In this document: one piece after another, positions 8,250 through 16,406 of the stretch
Layout of the letters: each line of letters begins with the position of its first letter
Numbering within the stretch: position 1 is the stretch's first letter
NCBI GenBank assembly: GCA_016715885.1
Contig: JADJXL010000028.1
Location: 62,001 to 126,000, forward strand
Origin: Polyangiaceae bacterium
GTDB taxonomy: Bacteria > Myxococcota_A > Polyangia > Polyangiales > Polyangiaceae
DNA: 64,000 bases
Reading direction: 5' to 3'
Notes under the pieces: generated by a model
Seen by the model: the letters and a program-made list of their open reading frames with translations, nothing else
What the model was told of the DNA's origin: nothing
The model's database searches: none
Translations under genes and position numbers: made by a program

Positions 8250-8854
8250 TTGATGCCCTCCACCGCTCGCGTGGGAATGATCCCCCGCGCCCCAAGTTCC
8301 TCGGCAATGCGCGACGACCCCGTCCGCAGCCACCGCTCATAAAGTTTCAGCACGCCGCGTTCGTCCCGAGTGCCCAGGGCAATCGCACCTTCGGCAATTT
8401 CCGTCAAGACATCGACGAAATCGCTGAATTGGACCGCGAGCTCCTCGAGCACGCCAAACTTTTCGGTTCGTCCGGGCATATGTAGCATCGCCGCTGCATT
8501 GGAATATGCCGACGAGCCCACATGCATGACATATCGACGATCAATCCCCCGCAGCTCGATGTGCCCGCCGAAAAACCCCACCGCATAAAGCACGCTGTCC
8601 CCGAGCGCCCGCAGACGCCGAAATCGCTCGGCAAATGGAGCTTCCAGCGCGTCACGAAGCTGGAACGTGAGCGGCTTGGAAAATGCAGATTCGACTTCCT
8701 CGCTGGGACGAGCGAAGTCGCAGAGAATCCCAACCACGTATTGCGACGCGGCAGGAGACGCTTTCACGTTTCGCGAGCGCAGGGCGTCATCGACGACACT
8801 GCCGAAGTACTCTGCGACGCTTGGAGATATCGCAATGTTAGGTGATTTACTCAC
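8246..8854 (-). CDS. Unknown protein, first gene of a two-gene cassette
   Basis: 202 residues from a GTG at 8854, with GAGG about seven bases upstream. Visible features are YVVGILCDFARPSEEVES, DSVLYAVGFFGGHIELRGIDRRYVMHVGSSAYSNAA and a helical C-terminal half (VLEELAVQFSDFVDVLTEIAEGAIALG). There is no signal peptide, membrane segment or known catalytic motif. It is not similar to its partner despite the almost identical length. Composition matches the neighbours, so nothing points to recent transfer. I do not recognise the family. Confidence 0.75.
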   Translation of the reverse strand: MSKSPNIAISPSVAEYFGSVVDDALRSRNVKASPAASQYVVGILCDFARPSEEVESAFSKPLTFQLRDALEAPFAERFRRLRALGDSVLYAVGFFGGHIELRGIDRRYVMHVGSSAYSNAAAMLHMPGRTEKFGVLEELAVQFSDFVDVLTEIAEGAIALGTRDERGVLKLYERWLRTGSSRIAEELGARGIIPTRAVEGIN

Positions 8855-9165
8855 GGGGCACCTCGTTTTCCGGGAACGGGCGCCGATGAAGGGGAAAAGT
8901 CCCACCCACGTTGGCGGAGGCCCTGGCGGCGACCTGGCGAACCCCTGGCGGCACCACATGCCCGATTGCTCAGCTCGACTTCGAAAGACCGGCGTGGGAG
9001 GCTTTCCCTGCTACAGCCAAGAGGATTGCCTCCTGAACGGATCATACAGCGGTCGGCGAGCAAGGTCCACCTAGGGGAATGCCGGATTCAGGCAGGATTC
9101 CGGGGACTTGTGGCCACCTCCGGGGGCGGCTGCCAACGTGAACGAACTTCGACGATTTGCCCCCC
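8855..9165. other. Intergenic region without recognisable gene
   Basis: About 310 bases between the divergent unknown cassette and the groES promoter. I see no convincing start codon with a ribosome binding site and no strong hairpin. It probably holds the leftward promoter of the cassette. Confidence 0.5.
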
Positions 9166-9193
9166 TTGACTCCCAAACGACCGTGGCTATGCT
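9166..9193 (+). promoter_or_regulatory. Sigma70-type promoter of groES-groEL
   Basis: A -35 box TTGACT at 9166-9171 and a -10 box TATGCT at 9188-9193 are separated by 16 bases. Transcription would start around 9200, just before or inside the CIRCE operator, the arrangement expected for HrcA repression. Confidence 0.75.
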
Positions 9194-9205
9194 CCGCGCC
9201 GCTCG

Positions 9206-9232
9206 TTAGCACTCACATCAGACGAGTGCTAA
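9206..9232 (+). promoter_or_regulatory. CIRCE operator (HrcA binding site)
   Basis: A perfect consensus inverted repeat TTAGCACTC-N9-GAGTGCTAA. It lies 13 bases downstream of the -10 box and 122 bases before the groES start, so HrcA bound here would block transcription initiation and the site would also sit in the 5' leader. HrcA itself is not encoded in the window. Confidence 0.97.
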
Positions 9233-9354
9233 CAATCGAACGGCAACGTTACGCTCCCCGGGCACACGTCGGTAGGGGTGCGCGGAAGAACCGCGCAGGC
9301 AGAGTTCGCCTTCGGTAGGAGCGCCTACGCATTGTCACTTTTGGAGGATTCACG

Positions 9355-9651
9355 ATGGCATCGAAGATCCGACCGCTCCAGGACCGCGTGATCGTCAAGC
9401 GGCTGAAGGAAGAAGAGAAGACCAAGGGAGGCCTTTACATCCCGGATACCGCGAAAGAGAAGCCGGTCGAGGGCACCGTGCTCGCCGTGGGCAACGGCAA
9501 GGTGCTCGAAGATGGCACGGTTCGTCGCCTCGACATCAAAGAGGGCGACCGCGTCCTCTTCGGAAAGTACTCGGGTACCGAGGTGAAGATCGACGGTGAG
9601 GAGCACTTGATTTTGCGCGAGGACGACATCCTCGGCGTCATCGAGGCGTGA
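9355..9651 (+). CDS. groES: Co-chaperonin GroES
   Basis: 98 residues, the normal length. It shows the family pattern IRPLQDRVIVKRLKEEEKTKGG (the mobile loop follows) and ends EEHLILREDDILGVIEA. The heptameric lid closes the GroEL cavity during ATP-driven folding. A GGAGG ribosome binding site lies just before the ATG. It is first gene of the CIRCE-controlled operon, 35 bp ahead of groEL. Confidence 0.99.
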   Translation: MASKIRPLQDRVIVKRLKEEEKTKGGLYIPDTAKEKPVEGTVLAVGNGKVLEDGTVRRLDIKEGDRVLFGKYSGTEVKIDGEEHLILREDDILGVIEA

Positions 9652-9686
9652 ACAGGACAAACGCCCTTCCATAAGGAGAATTTGCA

Positions 9687-11315
9687 ATGGCTGCCAAGGA
9701 AATCATTTACAACGAAAGCGCTCGCAGCATGATCCTCGCGGGCGTCAATGCCCTCGCGGACGCAGTGAAAGTCACGCTCGGCCCCAAGGGTCGCAATGTC
9801 GTGATCGAGAAGAGCTTCGGTTCGCCCACCGTCACCAAGGACGGCGTGACCGTGGCCAAGGAAATCGAGCTCGAGAATCGCTTCGAGAACATGGGCGCGC
9901 AGATGGTGCGCGAAGTGGCGTCGAAGACGAGCGACATCGCGGGTGACGGCACGACGACGGCGACGGTGCTCGCGCAAGCGATCTACCGCGAAGGTTCGAA
10001 GCTCGTCGCGGCAGGGCACAACCCGATGGAGATCAAGCGCGGCATCGACAAGGCTGTCGAGGCTGTCGTGGGGCACCTGAAGGGCGCCGCCAAACTCACG
10101 CAAGATGCCAAGGAAATCGCGCAAGTTGGCACGATCAGCGCCAACGGCGATCAGACGATCGGCAAGCTCCTCGCGGACGCGATGGAGAAGGTCGGCAAGG
10201 AAGGCGTCATCACGGTCGAAGAGGCCAAGAGCGCCGAAACGATGCTCGATGTCGTCGAAGGCATGCAGTTCGACCGCGGCTATCTGTCGCCGTACTTCGT
10301 GACGGACGCGGAGTCGATGAAGTGCGTCATGGAGGACTGCTACCTCCTCATCTCCGAGAAGAAGATCTCGAACATGAAGGATCTTCTCCCGGTTCTCGAA
10401 GCGATCGCGAAGAGCCAGAAGCAGCTCTTGATCATCGCCGAGGACGTCGAGGGCGAGGCGCTCGCGACGCTCGTCGTGAACAAGCTCCGCGGCACGCTGC
10501 ATTGCGCGGCCGTCAAGGCGCCGGGCTTCGGTGATCGCCGCAAGGAAATGCTGAAGGACCTCGCGGTTTTGACCGACGGTCAGGTGATCGCGGAAGAGCT
10601 CGGCTTGAAGCTCGAGAACGTGACGATCAGCGATCTCGGCCGCGCCAAGACCGTCATCATCGACAAGGACAACACGACGATCGTCGGTGGTCAGGGCAAG
10701 AAGGACAAGATCAAGGCGCGTCAGCAAGAGATCCGCGCGCAGATCGAGCACACGACGAGCGACTACGATCGCGAGAAGCTCCAGGAGCGTCTTGCCAAAC
10801 TCGTCGGCGGCGTGGCCGTGATCAAGGTCGGCGCAGCGACCGAGACCGAGATGAAGGAGAAGAAGGCGCGCGTCGAAGACGCTCTGCATGCAACGCGCGC
10901 GGCCGTGGAAGAGGGCATCGTCGCTGGTGGCGGCGTGGCGCTCATCCGCGCGCAAGAGTCGCTCCTCAAGCTCGAAGTCAACGACGAGCAACGCTTCGGC
11001 ATCAACATCATCCGTCGCGCGATGGAAGAGCCGCTCCGCCAGATCTCTGCAAACGCGGGCGAAGAAGGCTCGATCGTCGTGCAGAAGGTGCGCGAGGGTA
11101 AGGGCTCGTTCGGCTACAACGCGGCCTCGGGCGAATACGGCGACCTCATCACGATGGGCGTCATCGATCCGGTCAAGGTCGTTCGTTCGGCGCTGCAGAA
11201 TGCGGCGAGCGTGGCCAGCCTGATGCTCACGACCGAGGCGCTCATTGCCGAGCGACCGAAGGAGGAGAAGGCGGCTGGTGGTGGCGCGCATGCGGGCCAC
11301 AACCACGACTTCTGA
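9687..11315 (+). CDS. groEL: Chaperonin GroEL (60 kDa)
   Basis: 542 residues. The ATP-binding signature GDGTTTATVLAQAI is near residue 86, the apical domain follows, and the late signature AAVEEGIVAGGGVALIRA is near 410. Length and motifs are those of a full functional chaperonin subunit. The C-terminus lacks the Gly-Gly-Met repeats of the E. coli protein and ends in a short His-containing tail (AGGGAHAGHNHDF), a known variant among GroELs of bacteria with several copies. Ribosome binding site AAGGAG precedes the ATG. Transcription ends at a clear hairpin 30 bp downstream. Confidence 0.99.
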   Translation: MAAKEIIYNESARSMILAGVNALADAVKVTLGPKGRNVVIEKSFGSPTVTKDGVTVAKEIELENRFENMGAQMVREVASKTSDIAGDGTTTATVLAQAIYREGSKLVAAGHNPMEIKRGIDKAVEAVVGHLKGAAKLTQDAKEIAQVGTISANGDQTIGKLLADAMEKVGKEGVITVEEAKSAETMLDVVEGMQFDRGYLSPYFVTDAESMKCVMEDCYLLISEKKISNMKDLLPVLEAIAKSQKQLLIIAEDVEGEALATLVVNKLRGTLHCAAVKAPGFGDRRKEMLKDLAVLTDGQVIAEELGLKLENVTISDLGRAKTVIIDKDNTTIVGGQGKKDKIKARQQEIRAQIEHTTSDYDREKLQERLAKLVGGVAVIKVGAATETEMKEKKARVEDALHATRAAVEEGIVAGGGVALIRAQESLLKLEVNDEQRFGINIIRRAMEEPLRQISANAGEEGSIVVQKVREGKGSFGYNAASGEYGDLITMGVIDPVKVVRSALQNAASVASLMLTTEALIAERPKEEKAAGGGAHAGHNHDF

Positions 11316-11344
11316 TCGTTACACTCGTAGCAAAAAGAAACGCT

Positions 11345-11378
11345 GATAAAGGCCGACTCGAAAGGGTCGGCCTTTATC
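11345..11378. terminator. Intrinsic terminator after groEL
   Basis: Perfect 13-bp arms GATAAAGGCCGAC (11345-11357) and GTCGGCCTTTATC (11366-11378) with an 8-nt loop. The AAA/TTT ends of the stem would provide a short U-run in either direction. Confidence 0.85.
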
Positions 11379-11438
11379 GTTCCATTTGTGTTCACGATGC
11401 ATCGCGCCATCTGGCAAGAGCGCGCTACAGTAGCGCGC

Positions 11439-12365
11439 ATGTCGTCACCGCGCGCCCCGATCGAAGGGGGAGGGATTGGAGGTTCGGCCCTCCGCGCCCT
11501 CTTGCGGCTCATCCATTACCTCGACTTGCACAACGCATCGCGTGCGGCGAGCGCGATGGCGTTCGACGCGTTTCTGAGCATCATTCCTCTTTTGGCCGTG
11601 GCGGGCTGGGCGCTGCATCGGTTGCGTGACGACGTGGCCCACATCCTCGCAGCGGTTCTCCGCGTGGCTCCGCCGGCCGTGAGCGCGGGTCTCGGGGCTG
11701 AATTCTTTCGGATGTCGACCACGAATGCGATTGTGCTCGCGCCGCTCTTTCTTGGTGCGTTTTTGTGGGTTTCTTCGGCAGGCGCATCGACGGCGATGGG
11801 CGTATTCGAGACGATGTTCGTGAGTCCTCCGCGGCCGTGGTGGAAGCGGAGGATCATTGGTATGGCGCTCGTGCTCGGCTCGATTCCCGCCGTGGCGCTC
11901 GTGACGACGGTGGCCATTGTATTGGCGCGGGTTGCTGGTTCTTTTGGCGGCCGATTGGTAGCAGCCGCCGCGCCGCTCGTGATTGTAACGGGCATGGTTG
12001 CGGCATTTTTTCGATGGACGATTTGGCGCCCTGCTACGGTCAAGCGTCGCGTGTGGCCGGGCGCAATCGTCACGGTGGCGCTGTGGGCCATCGTATCGAC
12101 GATATTTTCGTATTATGTCGGCACATTGGCGCAATATGCGACGCTTTATGGAAACCTTGCCAGCGTGGCGGTGCTGCTTTTTTGGTTGTATTTGATTTCA
12201 TTGTCGGTGCTCGTGGGTGGCGAAATCAATGCGCAGCTCGAAGGCGTGCGAGATCCGGCCGAAGAGCCCGAGGTGAAGGAGGACGCGGAAGTCGCGGTCC
12301 TTCGCAATGCGGGGTTTTCTCCAGATCAGATTTTGAAGGCGAAGCGGTCGGTCGCGGGGGAATGA
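11439..12365 (+). CDS. YihY/BrkB family inner-membrane protein
   Basis: 308 residues from the ATG at 11439 (a longer frame from 11388 adds an unlikely leader). About six hydrophobic helices are visible, with family-typical segments: ASAMAFDAFLSIIPLLAVAGW near the N-terminus, LASVAVLLFWLYLISLSVLVGGEINAQLE near the C-terminus, and an acidic cytoplasmic tail (EEPEVKEDAEVAVL). YihY proteins are conserved membrane proteins of uncertain function, once called ribonuclease BN. It stands alone between the groEL terminator and the peptidase gene. Confidence 0.9.
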   Translation: MSSPRAPIEGGGIGGSALRALLRLIHYLDLHNASRAASAMAFDAFLSIIPLLAVAGWALHRLRDDVAHILAAVLRVAPPAVSAGLGAEFFRMSTTNAIVLAPLFLGAFLWVSSAGASTAMGVFETMFVSPPRPWWKRRIIGMALVLGSIPAVALVTTVAIVLARVAGSFGGRLVAAAAPLVIVTGMVAAFFRWTIWRPATVKRRVWPGAIVTVALWAIVSTIFSYYVGTLAQYATLYGNLASVAVLLFWLYLISLSVLVGGEINAQLEGVRDPAEEPEVKEDAEVAVLRNAGFSPDQILKAKRSVAGE

Positions 12366-12496
12366 AGTTTTCACCTCCGCCGCGCTGATTCATTGCAGCC
12401 AAACCATTACAGTCTTGCGCCAATGGGCACGACCCGACCTTCCTTCGTGCTCGACGCGCATGACTTCCGCTTCTGGATGCGCTATAGCGCTCGCCC

Positions 12497-14674
12497 ATGC
12501 GAAGCCTCGCGACGTATTTCATCCCCTTCCTGCTCGCTGCCTGCGCAGCTCCAACGCAATCCACGCCGCCGTCGCCGCCCGATGCGACGCCGAAACCAAC
12601 GCCCACGGTTGCTCAGGCCGACGCGGAAAAAAAGAAGGACGAACCCAAAGTGGAAGACCCGTACCTGTGGCTCGAAGAAGTCGCCGGCGAAAAGCCGCTG
12701 GCATGGGTGACCGAGCGTAATGCGAAAACGAAGACGGAGCTCGAAGGTGCGCCGGGATTCGCAGGACTTCGCGATCGTTTGCGTCGCATATACGACTCGA
12801 AAGACAAAATCCCCATGCCGAGCGCGCTTGGGAAGTACGTCTACAACTTCTGGCAAGACGAAACGCATCCGCAAGGCCTTTATCGGCGGACGTCTCTTGC
12901 CGAATTCAAGAAGCCGGAACCCAAGTGGGAAGTGGTCATCGACGTCGACGCCCTCGGGAAAGCCGAAAATGAAAAATGGGTTTGGCATGGTGCAAACTGC
13001 CTGTATCCCAAGTACGAGCGTTGTTTGGTGAGCCTCTCGCGCGGCGGAGCCGATGCTTCCGTCGTTCGCGAATTCGACACGGTGAAGAAAGAATTCGTCA
13101 AGGATGGCTTCATCTTGCCCGAGGCGAAAAGTGCAATTCATTGGAAGGACATCGATACCGTGTACGTGGGGACCGACTTCGGGCCCGGTTCGATGACCGA
13201 TTCTGGTTATCCGCGCATCGTCAAAGAATGGAAGCGCGGCACGAAATTGTCGGAAGCAAAGACGCTTTTCGAGGCGCAAAAAACCGATATGGTCACGCGT
13301 GCGTACCGCATTCACGATCGTGGAAGCACGTACGACTTGGTCTCCCGCCACCCGTCGTTCTTCACCGAAGAAGTGTTTTTGCGTGAAGGAGACAAGCTCG
13401 AAAAAATCGACAAACCCGAAGATGCCGACGTGAGCATTTGGGATGGGCAGATCTTGCTGCAGCTTCGCAAAGCTTGGACCATTGGCAGCAAAACGTGGCC
13501 GTCGGGAGCGCTGCTTGCCACGTCGCTAAAGGATTTTCGCGCGGGAAAACGCGAATTCCACATCCTGTTCGAGCCAAAGCCGAATACGTCGCTCGATACG
13601 TATTCCACGACGAAGTCGCACATTGTGACCGTGGAGCTCGAAGACGTCAAAAGCTCGGTTTACGTCCACACGCGGACGAAAGACGGGTTTGCTCGAACGA
13701 AGCTGGAAACGACGTCAGCGATGGGCTCGGTCCATGCATGGGCATACGGCAGGCACACGTCGGATGACTATTGGATCATGGAGGATGGGTTTCTGAATCC
13801 GCAGGCGCTGTCGTTGGGATCGCTCGGCAAAAAGAATGCGGCATCGCTCGTGAAGAAGAATCCTGCATTCTTCGATGCATCGGGGCTCGAGGTGACGCAG
13901 CATTTCGTCACGTCCAAAGACGGCACGAAAGTTCCCTACTTTCAGGTGTCCAAGAAAAACCTGCCGCTCGATGGATCGGCTCCCACGGTGCTGCACGGGT
14001 ATGGCGGCTTCGAGATTTCCATGAAGCCGTTCTACGCGGCAAAGATTGGTGCAGCGTGGATCGAGCGGGGTGGCGTATTCATCGAAGCGAACATCCGCGG
14101 AGGTAGCGAATACGGTCCGGCGTGGCATCAAGCGGCGCTCAAAGAGAATCGGCAGCGAGCGTACGATGATTTCATTGCGATTGCCGAGGATCTCATCAAG
14201 CGCAAGGTCACTTCGACGCCGAAGCTCGGAATCGTCGGTGGATCCAATGGTGGGCTGCTCATGGGCGTGATGCTCACGCAAAGGCCCGATCTATTCGGTG
14301 CGATCGTGTGTCAGGTCCCGCTGCTCGACATGATGCGATACCACAAGCTGCTTGCAGGCGCGTCGTGGATGGAGGAGTACGGTGACCCCGACAAACCCGA
14401 AGAGCGAGCGACGCTGGCAAAGTTTTCTCCGTACCAAAACGTAAAGGCCGGGCCCAAATATCCGCGCACGCTCTTCACGACGTCGACACGTGATGATCGC
14501 GTTCATCCGGGTCACGCTCGCAAAATGGTCGCGCGTATGCTCGAGCAAGGGCACGACCTTTTGTATTACGAAAACATCGAAGGCGGTCACGGAGGAGCTG
14601 CGAACAACGAGCAACGCGCCTACATGGATGCGCTCGCGTATACGTTCTTCGCGAACCAGCTCGGGTTGAAGTAG
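12497..14674 (+). CDS. Prolyl oligopeptidase-family lipoprotein (S9A)
   Basis: 725 residues. The N-terminus is a lipoprotein signal with lipobox LLAAC, so the enzyme is probably membrane-anchored outside the cytoplasm. A propeller domain spans about residues 40-480, and an alpha/beta-hydrolase domain follows. The nucleophile is S583 in GGSNGG, the acid lies in TRDDRVHP (D666 or D667), and H698 is in EGGHGG; the stretch NIRGGSEYGPAWHQAALKENRQ is diagnostic for prolyl oligopeptidases. These enzymes cleave short peptides after proline; myxobacteria use many secreted peptidases in feeding. It is a single gene facing the VWA gene across a long palindrome. Confidence 0.95.
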   Translation: MRSLATYFIPFLLAACAAPTQSTPPSPPDATPKPTPTVAQADAEKKKDEPKVEDPYLWLEEVAGEKPLAWVTERNAKTKTELEGAPGFAGLRDRLRRIYDSKDKIPMPSALGKYVYNFWQDETHPQGLYRRTSLAEFKKPEPKWEVVIDVDALGKAENEKWVWHGANCLYPKYERCLVSLSRGGADASVVREFDTVKKEFVKDGFILPEAKSAIHWKDIDTVYVGTDFGPGSMTDSGYPRIVKEWKRGTKLSEAKTLFEAQKTDMVTRAYRIHDRGSTYDLVSRHPSFFTEEVFLREGDKLEKIDKPEDADVSIWDGQILLQLRKAWTIGSKTWPSGALLATSLKDFRAGKREFHILFEPKPNTSLDTYSTTKSHIVTVELEDVKSSVYVHTRTKDGFARTKLETTSAMGSVHAWAYGRHTSDDYWIMEDGFLNPQALSLGSLGKKNAASLVKKNPAFFDASGLEVTQHFVTSKDGTKVPYFQVSKKNLPLDGSAPTVLHGYGGFEISMKPFYAAKIGAAWIERGGVFIEANIRGGSEYGPAWHQAALKENRQRAYDDFIAIAEDLIKRKVTSTPKLGIVGGSNGGLLMGVMLTQRPDLFGAIVCQVPLLDMMRYHKLLAGASWMEEYGDPDKPEERATLAKFSPYQNVKAGPKYPRTLFTTSTRDDRVHPGHARKMVARMLEQGHDLLYYENIEGGHGGAANNEQRAYMDALAYTFFANQLGLK

Positions 14675-14696
14675 GAGCTAATGCTGGATAGAGGTC

Positions 14697-14797
14697 GAAG
14701 CCCGAATTTTTTCCGGCGCTCGCGAGGGGCCCCACTGTTTGAGCCCGCGAAGCGTGCGAGTTTGGGGAACGTGAGTGCCGGAAAAAATTCGGGCTTC
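14697..14797. repeat. Long perfect palindrome between convergent genes
   Basis: Perfect 21-nt arms at 14697-14717 and 14777-14797 (GAAGCCCGAATTTTTT... and its complement) enclose a 59-nt spacer. One arm carries T6 and the other A6. Its position between two convergent genes suits a bidirectional terminator, but the arms are longer and the loop larger than usual, so a dispersed intergenic repeat is also possible. Confidence 0.75.
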
Positions 14798-14828
14798 GGC
14801 CGAGCTTACACGATAATCGAAAACGCTC

Positions 14829-16220
14829 CTATTTGAGGATCGTCTCGCAGCCGACGTAAATGTCGACCTGACCAGCCTTGGCGTTGCTCAGATCCTCGCA
14901 GGTTTTTCCGTAAATGCGCACCTTGTCGTCGGGCGTGTAATCCCAGCACCCGTCCACCGTACACAAATCGAGCGGATCCTTTCGCTTCGGCAGCGTCGTC
15001 GTCATACCATCAATCGTCACGTTGACGTTTACCGTCGCCTTGTCGATGGTTTGTCCCATGGGCGGCGGGGGCAAGTCGTAAACGCATCCAAGCGCTGCGC
15101 CACGAATCTTGCTAATGCCGTCAGCAAGCACGTTGGCATCGAAAGGCCCCGTCGATAGATCCAAATGGCACGGTTTGGCCGGGGCTGCTCCACCTTGCGT
15201 AAACATCGCATCCTTCGAACACGATGGATCCACCGTATCGGGCGAACCGCTCACCGCATACGTGGAGAGCGCCAGCAGCATGTTGTACGGCGCCGTGTCG
15301 AACGTGCCATCCTTTTGCCCAGTGCTATTCGATCCCGGTACGCCGACGATGAACGTATTGATGGGTTTGCTCGCATCGTTCCGTGCGTCAGAAATGAGCG
15401 TATTGACGCTCGCCGGGTATTCCCAATCGAGACACCCATAACCATCGGCATAACCCGCTCGCGGGGGACTCGACACGGACGTGCAACTGAAACCACCATC
15501 CGTGATGAGCACGGCAATGCGGCGGTCAATGTTTTGCAGCTTGAGCACGTCATAGCTGTTTTTCAGAGCTTGATAGATGGGCGAACCGTCGTCGGCATTG
15601 CTGAGCGGATTGTGGCTCACGAGCCAATCGTAGATTTGCCGGCGTACGCCCATCGCTGCATTCGATTTGTTCAATCCCGCTTCCGCCATCGGCACTTGCG
15701 GCAATACCGATACGCCGCACGAAACGCCCGGTGCCAACAATTGATTGCAGGTCGCCTGGTCGAACCCGATGAATGAGCAAATACACGCCGGCGGATTCAT
15801 GAAGTTGCTCGGAAAAACCATCAAGCCCAGCGACATCGTATCGAATACGTCCTTGTCGATTGCATTGATGATCGCGAGCTGCGCCGCGCTCCATTTGCCC
15901 ACATTGTTCATGCTCGCACTGCCGTCGAGGACGATGATCATGGCCGCCGGCGCTTGAGCGGCTTTTGCCGAAAACGTCGCGCACGCGGGTAATCCCGCGT
16001 CACCCATGTTGAATCCGCCCGATCCCCCCCCAGAAGACGACGCCATACTTCCCGAACTGGACGCGTTATTGCCGTTTCCTCCATTCGTCCAATCCCCACC
16101 GCCCGCTCCACCTCCCCCGGTCGTCCGATTACCTCCCGCACTACATCCCATCCCCATTCCAACCACACCCGACAAGCTCAATCCCAAGCCAACACCAAGC
16201 CATTGCAGAAAGCGCGCCAT
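14829..16220 (-). CDS. VWA-domain lipoprotein
   Basis: 463 residues from the ATG at 16220, which follows GGAGGAC; upstream in-frame starts lack such a site. The signal ends in a lipobox-like GMGC, then a Gly/Asn/Ser-rich linker (about residues 25-65). A VWA domain follows: MIDAS motif DGSASMN near residue 95, and LITDGGFSC further on. The C-terminal part holds several Cys pairs (CKDAMF, CTVDGCWDYTP, CEDLSN), suggesting disulfides in an exported protein. Such VWA lipoproteins are numerous in Polyangiales genomes; ligands are unknown. It is divergent from the GHKL ATPase pair. Confidence 0.88.
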   Translation of the reverse strand: MARFLQWLGVGLGLSLSGVVGMGMGCSAGGNRTTGGGGAGGGDWTNGGNGNNASSSGSMASSSGGGSGGFNMGDAGLPACATFSAKAAQAPAAMIIVLDGSASMNNVGKWSAAQLAIINAIDKDVFDTMSLGLMVFPSNFMNPPACICSFIGFDQATCNQLLAPGVSCGVSVLPQVPMAEAGLNKSNAAMGVRRQIYDWLVSHNPLSNADDGSPIYQALKNSYDVLKLQNIDRRIAVLITDGGFSCTSVSSPPRAGYADGYGCLDWEYPASVNTLISDARNDASKPINTFIVGVPGSNSTGQKDGTFDTAPYNMLLALSTYAVSGSPDTVDPSCSKDAMFTQGGAAPAKPCHLDLSTGPFDANVLADGISKIRGAALGCVYDLPPPPMGQTIDKATVNVNVTIDGMTTTLPKRKDPLDLCTVDGCWDYTPDDKVRIYGKTCEDLSNAKAGQVDIYVGCETILK

Positions 16221-16406
16221 ACCGTCCTCCTCGGAAAAGAAAAACGCGCTCCAGCATATCAAACCACTCCTCAAAGGTGGACCATCAAACTCGTTCGAAA
16301 TCCCGCAAGAAACCAAACACGCATGCCCAGAACATACGTCGCACATACTGCTCTCTATCACCCCAGCACTTGCATATTGAGTAATTTGGCACACGATTAG
16401 CTCGGG

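Noticed and set aside
9435..11306. A 623-codon open frame antisense to groES-groEL
   Set aside because: Shadow of the highly biased groEL codons; no ribosome binding site or domain.
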